The notes below the pieces were generated by a model, which worked only from the letters and a program-made list of their open reading frames with translations, searched no databases and was not told the DNA's origin. Below are positions 1 through 11,187 of a stretch of 64,000 nucleotides of DNA, in pieces; within the stretch, counting starts at the first letter, position 1, and each line of letters opens with the position of its first letter. This stretch comes from Shinella sp. CPCC 101442. GTDB lineage: Bacteria; Pseudomonadota; Alphaproteobacteria; Rhizobiales; Rhizobiaceae. The translations under genes and the position numbers were made by a program. Location: assembly GCF_024704725.1 (NCBI RefSeq), contig NZ_JALIQS010000003.1, positions 806,001 through 870,000 on the forward strand, written 5' to 3'.

Positions 1-857
<857 letters not shown>

Positions 858-882
858 GCGGACGGCAATTTCACTGTTCCTG

Positions 883-919
883 AGCCTGCGCGCCCGTTTC
901 GGTTGCGCAGGCTTTTTAT
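883..919 (+). terminator. Rho-independent terminator of prs
   Basis: AGCCTGCGC (883-891) pairs with GCGCAGGCT (905-913), followed directly by a T-run. Confidence 0.9.
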
Positions 920-1012
920 TGGCGCAACTCCGCCCTGCTTTTTTGTTCACGGCCGATATCGGTCCGATCAAATTTGCGTTAGGGTCGACCCAGATTCGCG
1001 AGGAGGAATCCT

Positions 1013-1663
1013 ATGATATCACTATCTTTCTTCAGCCGCCTGACAGCACGCGCCGCCATCCTTCTTGCTGCGGGCACGCTTGCGGCCTGCCAGGTCGAGG
1101 TCGATGAAGGCCGGCCGGATTATCGTCCCCGTCCGCAGGCCTGCACGATGGAATATATGCCCGTCTGCGGCACGCGCGGCGGCGAAATCCAGACCTTCCC
1201 CAATGCCTGTGAAGCACGTTCGAACGGTTATCGCATCGTCAGCCGCGGCGAATGCCGCTTTGGCGGCCGGCCCGATCCGCGGCCGGACGAAGGCCGTGCC
1301 TGCACACGGGAATACGCGCCGGTCTGCGGCTCGCGCGGCCGCGACCGCCAGACCTTCGCAAACGCCTGCGAGGCGCGCTCGAGCGGCTTTGATGTGATCG
1401 GTCGCGGCGAGTGCCAATCACGCCGCCCGGACACCGGCTGGCAGGACCAGAGCCGGGATCGCGACGATCGCTCGAGCCGTGAGCGCAGAAGAGACCGGGA
1501 TCGCGAGCGCAGCGACAACAGACGCCAGGACGCCGATATCAGGCTCGGCCTCGACGACAGCGGCACGCGGGCGGATCGCATCGGACGCGAAGACCGCGAG
1601 CAGGATCCCCGCTGCGCGGACAAGCGCCGGGCAAAACGCGACCCGGCCTGCGCCGTAAACTGA
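1013..1663 (+). CDS. Kazal-type protease-inhibitor-domain lipoprotein
   Basis: 216 residues. The N-terminus is a lipoprotein signal peptide with lipobox LAAC (Cys about residue 26), so the mature protein is probably membrane anchored. Two Kazal-like domains follow (about residues 42-82 and 95-137). Each has a PVCG motif, an xFxNACEA motif and a closing GEC, but only four cysteines instead of the six of classical Kazal domains. The C-terminal third is an Arg/Asp-rich low-complexity tail with two more cysteines. The start is set by AGGAGG seven bases upstream of ATG. It is monocistronic with its own terminator. Kazal domains inhibit serine proteases; the target here is unknown. Confidence 0.85.
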   Translation: MISLSFFSRLTARAAILLAAGTLAACQVEVDEGRPDYRPRPQACTMEYMPVCGTRGGEIQTFPNACEARSNGYRIVSRGECRFGGRPDPRPDEGRACTREYAPVCGSRGRDRQTFANACEARSSGFDVIGRGECQSRRPDTGWQDQSRDRDDRSSRERRRDRDRERSDNRRQDADIRLGLDDSGTRADRIGREDREQDPRCADKRRAKRDPACAVN

Positions 1664-1683
1664 GGCAGCCGCCAACCGAACAG

Positions 1684-1716
1684 AAAAGCCCGCCATTCGC
1701 ATGGCGGGCTTTTTCA
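1684..1716 (+). terminator. Rho-independent terminator after the Kazal gene
   Basis: AAAGCCCGCCAT-TCGC-ATGGCGGGCTTTTTC: a perfect stem with a tetraloop and T-run. The A-run on the other side means it may also act for the minus-strand gene ending at 1730. Confidence 0.92.
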
Positions 1717-1729
1717 TGCGCGCACCGGC

Positions 1730-2104
1730 TCAACGTTGCGGCAGCGGACAGGCCTCGCCGCCGCCAAAAATCCGGGAGCGGGTGAGAAAACGCTTCTCCC
1801 GACCATTATCGAGCGAGAACATGCCGCCGCGGCCGGGCACCACGTCGATGATCAGCTGCGTGTGCTGCCAGACACCGAACTGGCTCTCGCTGATATAGAC
1901 GGGCACGCCGCCGATCTCGCCGAGCTTCACATCCCGGTCGCCGACAATATAGTCATCCGCCGGATAGCACATGGGCGAGGAACCGTCGCAGCACCCGCCC
2001 GACTGGTGGAACAGGATTTCCGGGTGATCCGCCTGGATCTCCCGGATGAGAGCAAGCGCGGCATCGGTCGCCACCACGCGCGGCTCGGTCAGGACGTCGG
2101 ACAT
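1730..2104 (-). CDS. DUF779 family protein
   Basis: 124 residues, recognised as the DUF779 protein that regularly accompanies acetaldehyde/alcohol-type aldehyde dehydrogenases. Conserved features are the Cys cluster HQSGGCCDGSSPMCY and the motif DVVPGRGGMFSLDN; the cysteines suggest a metal- or redox-linked role, but the biochemical function is not established. The ATG at 2104 has a GGAGAG-type ribosome site. The frame stays open upstream to 2452, but that part is shadow sequence inside the aldehyde dehydrogenase gene. It lies 128 bp downstream of the dehydrogenase on the same strand and is probably co-transcribed. Confidence 0.85.
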   Translation of the reverse strand: MSDVLTEPRVVATDAALALIREIQADHPEILFHQSGGCCDGSSPMCYPADDYIVGDRDVKLGEIGGVPVYISESQFGVWQHTQLIIDVVPGRGGMFSLDNGREKRFLTRSRIFGGGEACPLPQR

Positions 2105-2126
2105 CGCGGCTCTCCTTGAATGCGGT

Positions 2127-2156
2127 TTCCCTCTCCCCGGGCAGGGGGAGAGGGAA
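2127..2156. repeat. Intergenic 12-bp perfect inverted repeat
   Basis: TTCCCTCTCCCC (2127-2138) and GGGGAGAGGGAA (2145-2156) around a six-base loop, between the aldehyde dehydrogenase and DUF779 genes. No T-run follows on either strand. A related, less perfect CTTCTCC/GGGAGA stretch lies at about 2190-2220. The sequence style resembles small palindromic intergenic elements common in rhizobia, but copy number cannot be judged from one window. Confidence 0.6.
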
Positions 2157-2232
2157 CGGACAGAAGCCATGATGGAAGCCTCTGCCCTTTGGTCGCCTTC
2201 TCCACGGGGGAGCGGGAGAAAGCGGCGGTCGC

Positions 2233-3741
<1,509 letters not shown>

Positions 3742-3840
3742 GTCAATTCCTCCCAAAGAGACCCGGTTGGGCCGTCGAGGAGAATGGTGCTGCGCTTTCG
3801 GTGTTTGCGGTAGAGCCCCGCGGGCGATGGTTGCGACGAC

Positions 3841-3858
3841 TGTTTCAGATTTGAGACA
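3841..3858 (-). promoter_or_regulatory. Candidate operator for the aldehyde dehydrogenase gene
   Basis: TGTTTCA-GATT-TGAGACA, an inverted repeat with six of seven matching pairs, sits in the 150-bp gap between the AcoR-like regulator and the dehydrogenase, about 100 bp upstream of the latter's start. Its TGT...ACA ends fit the loose binding pattern described for AcoR-type regulators. Assignment to the neighbouring regulator is inference. Confidence 0.45.
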
Positions 3859-3891
3859 GGTCGGCGGCGCAGGCTGTGCTGCGCCGCAACA

Positions 3892-4851
3892 TCAGTTGAG
3901 AGCGAGCTTCTTCATCTTGCGATAGAGCGTCGCGCGGCTGATGCCGAGCAGGTCGGCGGCCTGGCTGATATTGCCGCCGGCGCGCGTGAGGACGCGGCGA
4001 AGTGCCGCCCGTTCCGCATCGTCGAGGTCGCGCCCGTCCCCGGAACGGTCTTCGTGCAGAAGGTCGGAGGCGGCAACGCCCGTCGCGATGCGCCGGTCGT
4101 CGAGGCCGAGCACTTGCCGCGCCGCGCGCGTGGCGCCGAGCACGAGATCGTCGCGGTCGACGGCGAGCAATGCCGGCGCCGCCCGCCCGTCGACGGGCAC
4201 TAGCAGGATGCGGGCAGCGGAGAAAGCGCGGCGGAAGAGACCGGCCTCGATGCGAGCAGCGGCATCGCGGATCGCCTGCGAAAGGATTGCCATGGTCATC
4301 TCGTTGGCATCGTCGCGGCAGGTGGAGATATCGATGGCGGCGGCAATGCGGCCGGTATGGTCGCGGATCGTCGCAGTGGTGCAGGAAAGGCCGGTGTTCT
4401 GCGACAGGAAATGCTGGTCACGCAGGATGAGGACCGGCCGCTCGTCGGCAAGTGCCGTTCCGATACCGTTGGTGCCGACGCTTGCCTCGCTCCAGACCGT
4501 ACCTGACCAGAGACCCACGCCGCGAAACTCCCGGTCGTCGCCGGCCGCCCCGCGCCGTTCCAGCGCGATGCCGTTCTCATCCGTCAGGAGCAGGCAGCAG
4601 CCCGCCTTTCCGACCGTCGCAAAAAGCCGGTCGAGTTCACCCGAGGCCTCCTCGACGAGAACGCTGGAGCGGGTGCGGGCGTGACGGAATTCGCTCTCGG
4701 TCAATCGCCAGGGGGCACGGGCCTCCTCCGGCGACAGGCCGTGCAGGGTAAGGCAACGGCGCCAGGAAGCGGCGACAGGCGAACTTGCCGCGGCGGACGC
4801 ATGGCCTGCCACGGTGTGCACATGATCCGCGTGGTGGACACGCAATGACAT
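3892..4851 (-). CDS. AcoR-like regulator: GAF domain plus Fis-type HTH, no AAA+ domain
   Basis: 319 residues. The N-terminal two thirds match the sensor part of acetoin/alcohol catabolism activators such as AcoR: an SWRRC segment near residue 30, then a GAF-like domain at about 65-210 with LLLTDENGIALER and SVGTNGIGTAL. The C-terminus (about 275-317) is a Fis-type helix-turn-helix, NISQAADLLGISRATLYRKM. Classical AcoR proteins are about 600 residues with a central sigma-54 AAA+ module; here no Walker A or GAFTGA is present and sensor and HTH are joined by a short linker. It probably regulates the dehydrogenase immediately downstream on the same strand, without sigma-54. Confidence 0.85.
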   Translation of the reverse strand: MSLRVHHADHVHTVAGHASAAASSPVAASWRRCLTLHGLSPEEARAPWRLTESEFRHARTRSSVLVEEASGELDRLFATVGKAGCCLLLTDENGIALERRGAAGDDREFRGVGLWSGTVWSEASVGTNGIGTALADERPVLILRDQHFLSQNTGLSCTTATIRDHTGRIAAAIDISTCRDDANEMTMAILSQAIRDAAARIEAGLFRRAFSAARILLVPVDGRAAPALLAVDRDDLVLGATRAARQVLGLDDRRIATGVAASDLLHEDRSGDGRDLDDAERAALRRVLTRAGGNISQAADLLGISRATLYRKMKKLALN

Positions 4852-5044
4852 CCGCTCTCCTCCCCGAAAGCTTCCGACCGATCGTCACGCCAAAATATAA
4901 CGACGCCCACTATAGCCCCGTTTCCGAGGGGAGGTCCAGCGAGACCAAGGTCCTAGTTCGGGCCGCAGACCAGCGTCGTCCCCATCGCGGCATAACCCTG
5001 TTTTCAAGCTCTTCGCCGCCTGTTACGACTGCGCATTCCTTTCC

Positions 5045-6244
5045 ATGACCGATGTTGCCATGCTTCGTGATTTTTCCGCCCAAGCCCTTTTCATGGGCCT
5101 GCTCACCGCTTTCGTCGGTTTTGCCAGTTCCTTCGCCGTCGTGCTGCACGGCCTCACCGGCGTCGGCGCCACGGAGGCGCAGGCCGCCTCCGGGCTGATG
5201 GCGCTTTCGGTATCGATGGGCGTCTGCGCCATCGTGCTCAGCATTGCGACGCGCCTGCCGGTCTCCATCGCCTGGTCGACGCCCGGCGCGGCGCTTCTGG
5301 CGAGTTCCGGCGCCGTCGAGGGCGGTTTTGCCACCGCTGTCGGCGGCTTCATCGTCTGTGCGGTGCTGATCGTCATCGCGGGTCTCTGGAAGCCGCTCGG
5401 CCGCATGGTTGCCGCCATTCCCGCAGCGCTCGCCAATGCCATGCTGGCCGGCGTGCTGATCGGCCTCTGTTTCGCGCCGGTGAAGGCCATTGCCTTCAAT
5501 CCGTGGCTCGGCCTACCGATCGTGCTGGCCTGGGTCATCGTCGGCAGCATCAACAGGCTCTATGCCGTGCCGGCGGCGCTTGCCGCCTTCGTCGCCGTGC
5601 TCGCTTTCGGCGTCGATATTCCCGACGGCGCCTTTGCCGGGCTAGCCGAAGCCCTGTTGCCGAAACCCGAAATCGTCACACCCGCCCTCACCTTTGCCGG
5701 CCTCGTGAGCATCGCGCTGCCGCTGTTCATCGTCACCATGGCCTCGCAGAACATTCCGGGCATCGCGGTGCTGAAAGTCAACCACTACGAGCCGAACCCC
5801 GGCCCGCTCTTCGCGGTCACCGGCCTCTTCTCGCTGCTGTCCGCCCCCTTCGGCGGCCATGCGGTGAACCTTGCCGCCATCACCGCCGCCATGTGCGCGG
5901 GAAGCGACGCCCATCCCGATCCGGCGAAACGCTACTGGGCGGCAATCAATGCCGGTGTCTTCTACGTGATCTTCGGCCTTGCCGCAGGCGCGGTCACCGC
6001 CTTCGTCAGCCTCGCGCCGCCCGTTCTCATCCAGGCCGTTGCCGGACTTGCGCTGATCAGCGCCTTCGCCAATTCGGCCCTCAACGCGTTCAAGGAGGTC
6101 GATGGACGGGAGGCCGCCGCGGTGACCTTCCTCGTCACCGCCTCGGGCGTCTCCTTCGCCGGCATTTCAGGCGCCTTCTGGGGTCTGCTCGCCGGCGGCC
6201 TGATGCTGGCGCTGTCGCGTTTCACCGCCAAGCGCCGCGCATAG
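5045..6244 (+). CDS. BenE-family benzoate/H+ symporter-like permease
   Basis: 399 residues, about 11-12 membrane segments, matching the benE transporter family throughout. Motifs seen are STPGAALLAS near residue 80, the central region PLFIVTMASQNIPGIAVL, and APFGGHAVNLAAITAAMC. Family members import benzoate or related aromatic acids with protons; no aromatic degradation genes are adjacent, so the substrate here is open. No convincing ribosome site is seen upstream of ATG 5045; an ATG five codons downstream is an alternative. It is monocistronic and convergent with the next gene (three-base gap). Confidence 0.88.
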   Translation: MTDVAMLRDFSAQALFMGLLTAFVGFASSFAVVLHGLTGVGATEAQAASGLMALSVSMGVCAIVLSIATRLPVSIAWSTPGAALLASSGAVEGGFATAVGGFIVCAVLIVIAGLWKPLGRMVAAIPAALANAMLAGVLIGLCFAPVKAIAFNPWLGLPIVLAWVIVGSINRLYAVPAALAAFVAVLAFGVDIPDGAFAGLAEALLPKPEIVTPALTFAGLVSIALPLFIVTMASQNIPGIAVLKVNHYEPNPGPLFAVTGLFSLLSAPFGGHAVNLAAITAAMCAGSDAHPDPAKRYWAAINAGVFYVIFGLAAGAVTAFVSLAPPVLIQAVAGLALISAFANSALNAFKEVDGREAAAVTFLVTASGVSFAGISGAFWGLLAGGLMLALSRFTAKRRA

Positions 6245-6247
6245 ATA

Positions 6248-7693
6248 TCACTGCTGGAAGGGCAGCGGCTGGCCGTTGATCAACACCTTGCCGTCCTCGC
6301 CGACCGTCAGGTCCCAGATCTGCGCATTATCGCCGCCCTTGCGGGCAAGGCCCTTCATCATCAGGAGGCCGAAGGAGGCCTGGCCGAACTGCGGCACCTT
6401 CCCGGCATTTCGCTGCAGATAGGTGATCGTCTTGTCGAAGTCGCGCATGGTGATCGTGATATCGGCGCTGCGGCGGTCCTGCTGGTCGGGATAGACCGTC
6501 ATCTTGCCGGAAACCTGCAGGTCATAGATCGGCGAGATGGCGGAAACATCCTCGAACTCGACAGTCATCGCGCCGTTCGGCAGAATGATGCGTCCGATCT
6601 CCTTGTTCTGCTCTTCCGTCAGCGGCTCCGGCTTGGTGAAGTCCGCATGATCGATGAGATAGGTGACGGCGCCGGCCAGGTCGAGATTGGTCACGGCTGC
6701 CTTGAAATTCGCCTTTTCCGGCAACGCCTCGGCAAATTCCGCCGGCAATATACCGGCCGGCGGCTTGGGATGTTCCACGCCAAAACCGAAACCGACACGC
6801 GTCGAATGGGCGATGCCGTTCATGTCGATATTGTAGGTGACGGCGTCGGCGCCGAAGATGCCCTTGTCGGTGCCGACCGTGACGTTCGAGGCCTTGATCG
6901 TTTCGGTCAGGTTGTCGAAGACCGGCAAGGAGGCGCGCAGCAGGTCTTTCAACCGGGCCGCGTCTGCCGACTCGAGCTTGTCCTTGTGCATGTTGTCGAG
7001 CACGAAGAAGACAAGATCCTGAAAGACCTTGTAGCGCGCGCCGTCCATGCTGACATCGATGTCGAGCGTATCGGCGCCGATATCGACGCGGCCGGAGGGA
7101 CCGCCGGTGATCGTCTCGGCAAAGGCCTTCATCACGCCCGTGCTCGAAATGTCGACCGTATCGGGCGCCGTCTTCTCGGCCGTTACGCGCATGACCGATT
7201 CGCCGAAACTCGCCGTCACGCTCTCCTGCTGCGAGGTACTGGAGAAGGCGATACGCTTGGCCGACCAATCCGCCTTGGTGAAATAGAGGATTTCCGGGTC
7301 GTAGATCCCGTCCATCTTCATCGTGTCGATGAGATAGGTGAACGAGCCCTGGCCGGGCACCGTGCCTTTGATATCGAAACTGTCATTCGCCTCGATGCGG
7401 TAGGTGCCCTCCGGCTGCGGCCTGAGATAGGCCGTCATCGGCTTCAGGCCCTCGACCTGAACCGCGCCCTGTTTCGCCCTGTCCACGAGAACGGTCGGGT
7501 TGAAGCGCAGTTCATAGAAAGAGGAGGCAGCCTTCACCGTGATGAGGCCGGCATCGACGACGTCCTTCGGCAGATAGTGCGTCAGGCGCTGCTGGAGGCT
7601 TTCGGCACCGGCGGGCGATATATCCTGGGCAACGGCGGGGCTCGTAAAACCGAGCGCAAAAGCGGCCGAGGCCATCAGGATCTGTCGTCTCAT
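6248..7693 (-). CDS. Secreted/periplasmic protein of unknown function
   Basis: 481 residues with a cleavable signal peptide (hydrophobic residues about 6-20, SPAVAQ cleavage region). The rest is soluble, beta-rich in appearance and contains no membrane segment. I do not recognise a named family. It has some feel of large periplasmic lipid-interacting or DUF2125-like proteins, but I cannot support that from motifs. The start at 7693 is chosen because AAGGAG lies six bases upstream; the longer GTG start at 7708 would swallow that site. It sits divergently from rplY. Confidence 0.75.
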   Translation of the reverse strand: MRRQILMASAAFALGFTSPAVAQDISPAGAESLQQRLTHYLPKDVVDAGLITVKAASSFYELRFNPTVLVDRAKQGAVQVEGLKPMTAYLRPQPEGTYRIEANDSFDIKGTVPGQGSFTYLIDTMKMDGIYDPEILYFTKADWSAKRIAFSSTSQQESVTASFGESVMRVTAEKTAPDTVDISSTGVMKAFAETITGGPSGRVDIGADTLDIDVSMDGARYKVFQDLVFFVLDNMHKDKLESADAARLKDLLRASLPVFDNLTETIKASNVTVGTDKGIFGADAVTYNIDMNGIAHSTRVGFGFGVEHPKPPAGILPAEFAEALPEKANFKAAVTNLDLAGAVTYLIDHADFTKPEPLTEEQNKEIGRIILPNGAMTVEFEDVSAISPIYDLQVSGKMTVYPDQQDRRSADITITMRDFDKTITYLQRNAGKVPQFGQASFGLLMMKGLARKGGDNAQIWDLTVGEDGKVLINGQPLPFQQ

Positions 7694-7779
7694 TCTGTTC
7701 TCCTTCACCGAACCGGTTCCTATCGAGCATCCAATCGTGACGGCGGCGTGTCAATCCTGGCGCAATCGAGGGCCGGGCC

Positions 7780-7808
7780 TTGCATTTCCGGGCATTCTTG
7801 GCTATGGA
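7780..7808 (+). promoter_or_regulatory. Predicted sigma-70 promoter of rplY
   Basis: TTGCAT (7780-7785), 17-bp spacer, TATGGA (7803-7808). This leaves a 5' UTR of about 120 bases before rplY. Confidence 0.5.
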
Positions 7809-7934
7809 GCCCCGTCCGCGTAGACACCCTTGGAGGCAACGTGGATGAGGCTTTCACGAAATCCTCAAGTTTTGCGCTGCCGGCGAACGCGCCAGCCGTG
7901 GAAAACTCTCCAGTAACACACGAAAGGTAAAGCC

Positions 7935-8543
7935 ATGAGCCACGAAACTTACGAGCTCAAGGCCGAGACGCGCGAACGGGTTGGTAAGGGGTCCTCCCGT
8001 GAACTTCGCCGCAACGGCCTTATTCCTGCAGTAATCTATGGCGACAAGCAGGCCCCCCTGTCCATCGCCCTCTCGACGAAGGACGTCACGCAGCGTATCC
8101 ACGCTGGCGGCTTCAAGACGACGGTCGCCACGATCGACGTCAACGGCGAGAAGATCAAGGTTCTGCCGAAGGACTTCCAGCTGGATCCGGTCCGCGACTT
8201 CACCGTACATGTCGACTTCCTGCGCGTTTCGGGTAACACCCACGTCGTCGTCGAAGTGCCGGTTCACTTCGTCAACGAAGAGAAGTCCCCGGGCATCAAG
8301 GTCGGCGGCGTCCTGAACATCGTTCGCCACGCAGTCGAGCTGCACGCTCTGGCCGGCGACATTCCGGAATTCCTGACGGCCGATCTCTCCGGCCTCAAGG
8401 TCGGCGACGGTATCCACATCTCGCACATCAAGCTGCCGAAGGGCACGAGCCCGGTCATCACCGACCGCGACTTCACCATCGCCACGATTGCCACCCCGGC
8501 AGCCGGCGTGAAGCAGGAAGACGCCGAAGGCTCCGCAGAATAA
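7935..8543 (+). CDS. rplY: 50S ribosomal protein L25/general stress protein Ctc
   Basis: 202 residues, the long CTC form with an N-terminal 5S rRNA-binding L25 domain (residues about 1-95, opening with [20 protein letters not shown]) and a C-terminal beta domain. The length is normal for Alphaproteobacteria. AAAGG lies upstream of the ATG. In many rhizobia rplY is directly followed by pth; here two signalling genes lie between them. It is followed by a strong terminator. Confidence 0.96.
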   Translation: MSHETYELKAETRERVGKGSSRELRRNGLIPAVIYGDKQAPLSIALSTKDVTQRIHAGGFKTTVATIDVNGEKIKVLPKDFQLDPVRDFTVHVDFLRVSGNTHVVVEVPVHFVNEEKSPGIKVGGVLNIVRHAVELHALAGDIPEFLTADLSGLKVGDGIHISHIKLPKGTSPVITDRDFTIATIATPAAGVKQEDAEGSAE

Positions 8544-8567
8544 TCCCATTTTCCGGGATCTTTCTCG

Positions 8568-8602
8568 AAACCCCGCGCCTTACCCAAGGCGCGGGGTTTT
8601 TC
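8568..8602 (+). terminator. Rho-independent terminator of rplY
   Basis: CCCCGCGCCTT-ACCC-AAGGCGCGGGG followed by TTTTTC. Confidence 0.93.
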
Positions 8603-8742
8603 TTTGCCCGCACGAAACCGCACTACCCCAACGGGAAGTTTGAATTATCAGCACTTTTGCGAATGACCATTTTAGCAACATTTAAGACTTTGATGAAAAT
8701 CTAGGTCCCGGGGAAAATTGGCAAAAGCCAAAGAGGGGCACC

Positions 8743-8784
8743 ATGAACTGGCTTTGCAACCTGGCGCAGGAACGACCGGCATGA
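8743..8784 (+). CDS. Overlapping upstream mini-ORF (13 residues) of the GGDEF-EAL gene
   Basis: ATG at 8743 is preceded by GAGGGG four bases upstream, the best ribosome site in the region. The ORF reads MNWLCNLAQERPA and its TGA (8782-8784) overlaps the ATG (8781) of the following receptor gene in an ATGA arrangement. This geometry suggests translational coupling of the receptor to the mini-ORF. No homologue is known to me, and chance cannot be excluded. Confidence 0.45.
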   Translation: MNWLCNLAQERPA

Positions 8785-11168
8785 AAATGCATTCGGTTGA
8801 AAGCCGCTTCATTGCCATCGTCATTGGCGCCCTGCTCGTTTTCGTCGCACCGCTCTTCGTCCTCTTCCTGATCCTTTCCTCCGACCGCGTCGCGCGCGAG
8901 CGCCTGCACAATACCGAAGTGCTGCTTGAGGCGAATGTCCAGGCGCTTGGCAAGCCGCTATGGGATTTCGACAAGGACAGCGTCGACCAGATCGTTTCAG
9001 CCCTGCAGGCCGATGCCGATATCAGCTATGTGCATGTGCGCGATACGTCCGATGTCATCGACATCAGCAGGCCCGCCATCTCGCCCGACCCGGACGACGC
9101 CCGCTCCATCGTCAAGGCCGACATCCTCTACAAGGCGGCCGGCGGCATCAAGAAGGTCGGCACGGCGGAAATCTGGATCCGTAAGGAGGGCCTGTTCTCG
9201 CGCTTCTCCAAGGATGAGATCAGCATCTTCGCGATCTTCTTCTTTGCCGTCGCAACCCTCTTTACCGCAACCATCATCGGCAACCGCATCACCATCATCC
9301 GCCCGCTGATGCGCCTGACCGCCGCGATCGAGGCGACGCGCCGGCTTGGCTCCCGCCACCATGTCGACTGGACCTCGAACGACGAGATGGGCGCGCTCGC
9401 CCATAACTTCAACGAGATGCAGAGCAAGCTGGAGCGCGAGGAGAACGAACTGAAGCTGGCGCATGCCCGCGCCACCGATATCTACAACTTCACCCCGGCC
9501 ATGCTGTTTTCCATCGATGCGGAAAACCGCATCACGGCCGTCAGCGACTATTGGCTGACCGCGACAGGCTACCGCCGCGAACAGGTGATCGGCCAAGGCT
9601 TCACCGACTTCGTCGAAGAGGATTCGCGCGCCGCCTACCGCAAGCGCCATGATACGTCAGATAGCGGCATCTGCGAGGTCACGGTGCGCTTCCGCTGCGC
9701 CGACGGCAGCGTGATCGACGTGCTGATCCTGGAAACCGGCGCGGCCGCGAGCAGCGGCCGGCAGGCACTGTCGCTTTCGGTCATGACCGATGTCACCGAC
9801 CTCAAGGAGGCGGAGACCCGCAACCACCACCAGGCGATCACCGACCATCTGACGGGTCTGCTCAACCGCCAGGGCTTCGAGGCCGTGCTGGACGAGCTGA
9901 TCGGTGAAGCCGATGCGCTCGGCCAGGAGCTCGCCTGCCTCTTCGTCGATCTCGACCGCTTCAAGTGGATCAACGACAATCTCGGCCATGCCAGCGGCGA
10001 CGACGTGCTCTGCCAGGTGGCGATGCGCCTGCGCCGGCAGCTGCGCGCCAATGACGTGATCGCCCGCCTTGGCGGCGACGAGTTCGCCATCCTGCTGGCC
10101 GCTCCCAATGCCCGCCAGCTCGCCATGGATATCAGCGACCGCCTGGTCGCGAGCCTGCGCGCGCCGCTGGTGGTCAACGGCGCGGAACTCAATGTCAGCG
10201 CCAGCATCGGCATCGCGGTCTATCCCGACCATGCCGCCACCGCCGCCTGCCTGCTGCAGAAATCCGACATGGCCATGTATGCGCGCAAGCGCGACGGCAA
10301 AAACGGCGTCCAGCTCTTCGACAACAACATGGTCGACATCGCCCGCAAGCGGCTCGAAACCGAGCAGTACATCGACCAGGGCCTGCGCGACGACTGGTTC
10401 ACCGCCCATCTCCAGCCGATCGTCAGCCTTGCCGACGGACGTGTTGCGGGTTTCGAGGCGCTGATGCGCCTTCGCCATCCCGAACACGGCATCCTGCCGC
10501 CGGCCGAGATCATCGGCATTGCGGAGGAGAATGGCTCTATCGGCCGTATCGGCGATTGCATTCTGACGAAATCCATCGCCAGCCTTGCCGTCATCTCGAA
10601 GCTCGCTGGCCTTGGCGACACGTATCTCGCGGTCAACTTCTCGCCGCTGCAATTCGAGCCCGCCCTGCCCGCCCGCATCGCGACGCTCCTCCTCGAAAAC
10701 GGCATCACGCCCTCGCGCATCGTCATAGAGATCACCGAGGCCGTACTGATGCTCGACAATCCCGTCGTGCGCGACGTCCTCGACGCCCTCTCCGATCTCG
10801 GCTGCCGCATTGCGCTCGACGACTTCGGCACGGGATACTCCTCGCTCAGCTACCTCAACCGCTTCCCCGTCGATATCGTCAAGATCGACCAGTCCTTCAC
10901 CCGCTCGCTGTCCTCCGACCAGTCGGACGTGCGCCGCAAGAGCCGGATGCTCGTGGAAGGTATCCGCACCATTTCGCACCAGATGGGATGCGCGGTGGTG
11001 GCCGAAGGCATCGAGACGACGGAGCAGTGGGATATCCTGCAAGGCATGAACATCGAATTCGGCCAGGGCTATCTGCTGAGCAAGCCCTTGCCGCTTGACG
11101 CGCTGCTCGAAAAGCTGGACGAATTTGCAATGCCCGACGTGCCCGAGCGCCGGGCCGTGGCCTCCTGA
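8781..11168 (+). CDS. Membrane GGDEF-EAL protein with periplasmic sensor, HAMP and PAS
   Basis: 795 residues from the ATG at 8781, the preferred start (an upstream TTG extension is poorly supported). Order: TM1 (about 10-33), periplasmic domain of about 115 residues with a PLWDFD motif, TM2 (about 150-172), HAMP, PAS (about 235-345), GGDEF with intact LGGDEF near residue 431, EAL with intact GFEALMRL near 558. EAL metal/catalytic residues are present (NFSPLQFE, EITEAVL, DDFGTGYSS, KIDQSF, AEGIET). Both c-di-GMP synthesis and hydrolysis are therefore possible. A periplasmic binding protein gene follows after 19 bp and probably supplies the ligand signal. The mini-ORF at 8743 overlaps the start. 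Confidence 0.93.
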   Translation: MKMHSVESRFIAIVIGALLVFVAPLFVLFLILSSDRVARERLHNTEVLLEANVQALGKPLWDFDKDSVDQIVSALQADADISYVHVRDTSDVIDISRPAISPDPDDARSIVKADILYKAAGGIKKVGTAEIWIRKEGLFSRFSKDEISIFAIFFFAVATLFTATIIGNRITIIRPLMRLTAAIEATRRLGSRHHVDWTSNDEMGALAHNFNEMQSKLEREENELKLAHARATDIYNFTPAMLFSIDAENRITAVSDYWLTATGYRREQVIGQGFTDFVEEDSRAAYRKRHDTSDSGICEVTVRFRCADGSVIDVLILETGAAASSGRQALSLSVMTDVTDLKEAETRNHHQAITDHLTGLLNRQGFEAVLDELIGEADALGQELACLFVDLDRFKWINDNLGHASGDDVLCQVAMRLRRQLRANDVIARLGGDEFAILLAAPNARQLAMDISDRLVASLRAPLVVNGAELNVSASIGIAVYPDHAATAACLLQKSDMAMYARKRDGKNGVQLFDNNMVDIARKRLETEQYIDQGLRDDWFTAHLQPIVSLADGRVAGFEALMRLRHPEHGILPPAEIIGIAEENGSIGRIGDCILTKSIASLAVISKLAGLGDTYLAVNFSPLQFEPALPARIATLLLENGITPSRIVIEITEAVLMLDNPVVRDVLDALSDLGCRIALDDFGTGYSSLSYLNRFPVDIVKIDQSFTRSLSSDQSDVRRKSRMLVEGIRTISHQMGCAVVAEGIETTEQWDILQGMNIEFGQGYLLSKPLPLDALLEKLDEFAMPDVPERRAVAS

Positions 11169-11187
11169 CGGTTTGAGGGACAAGACG

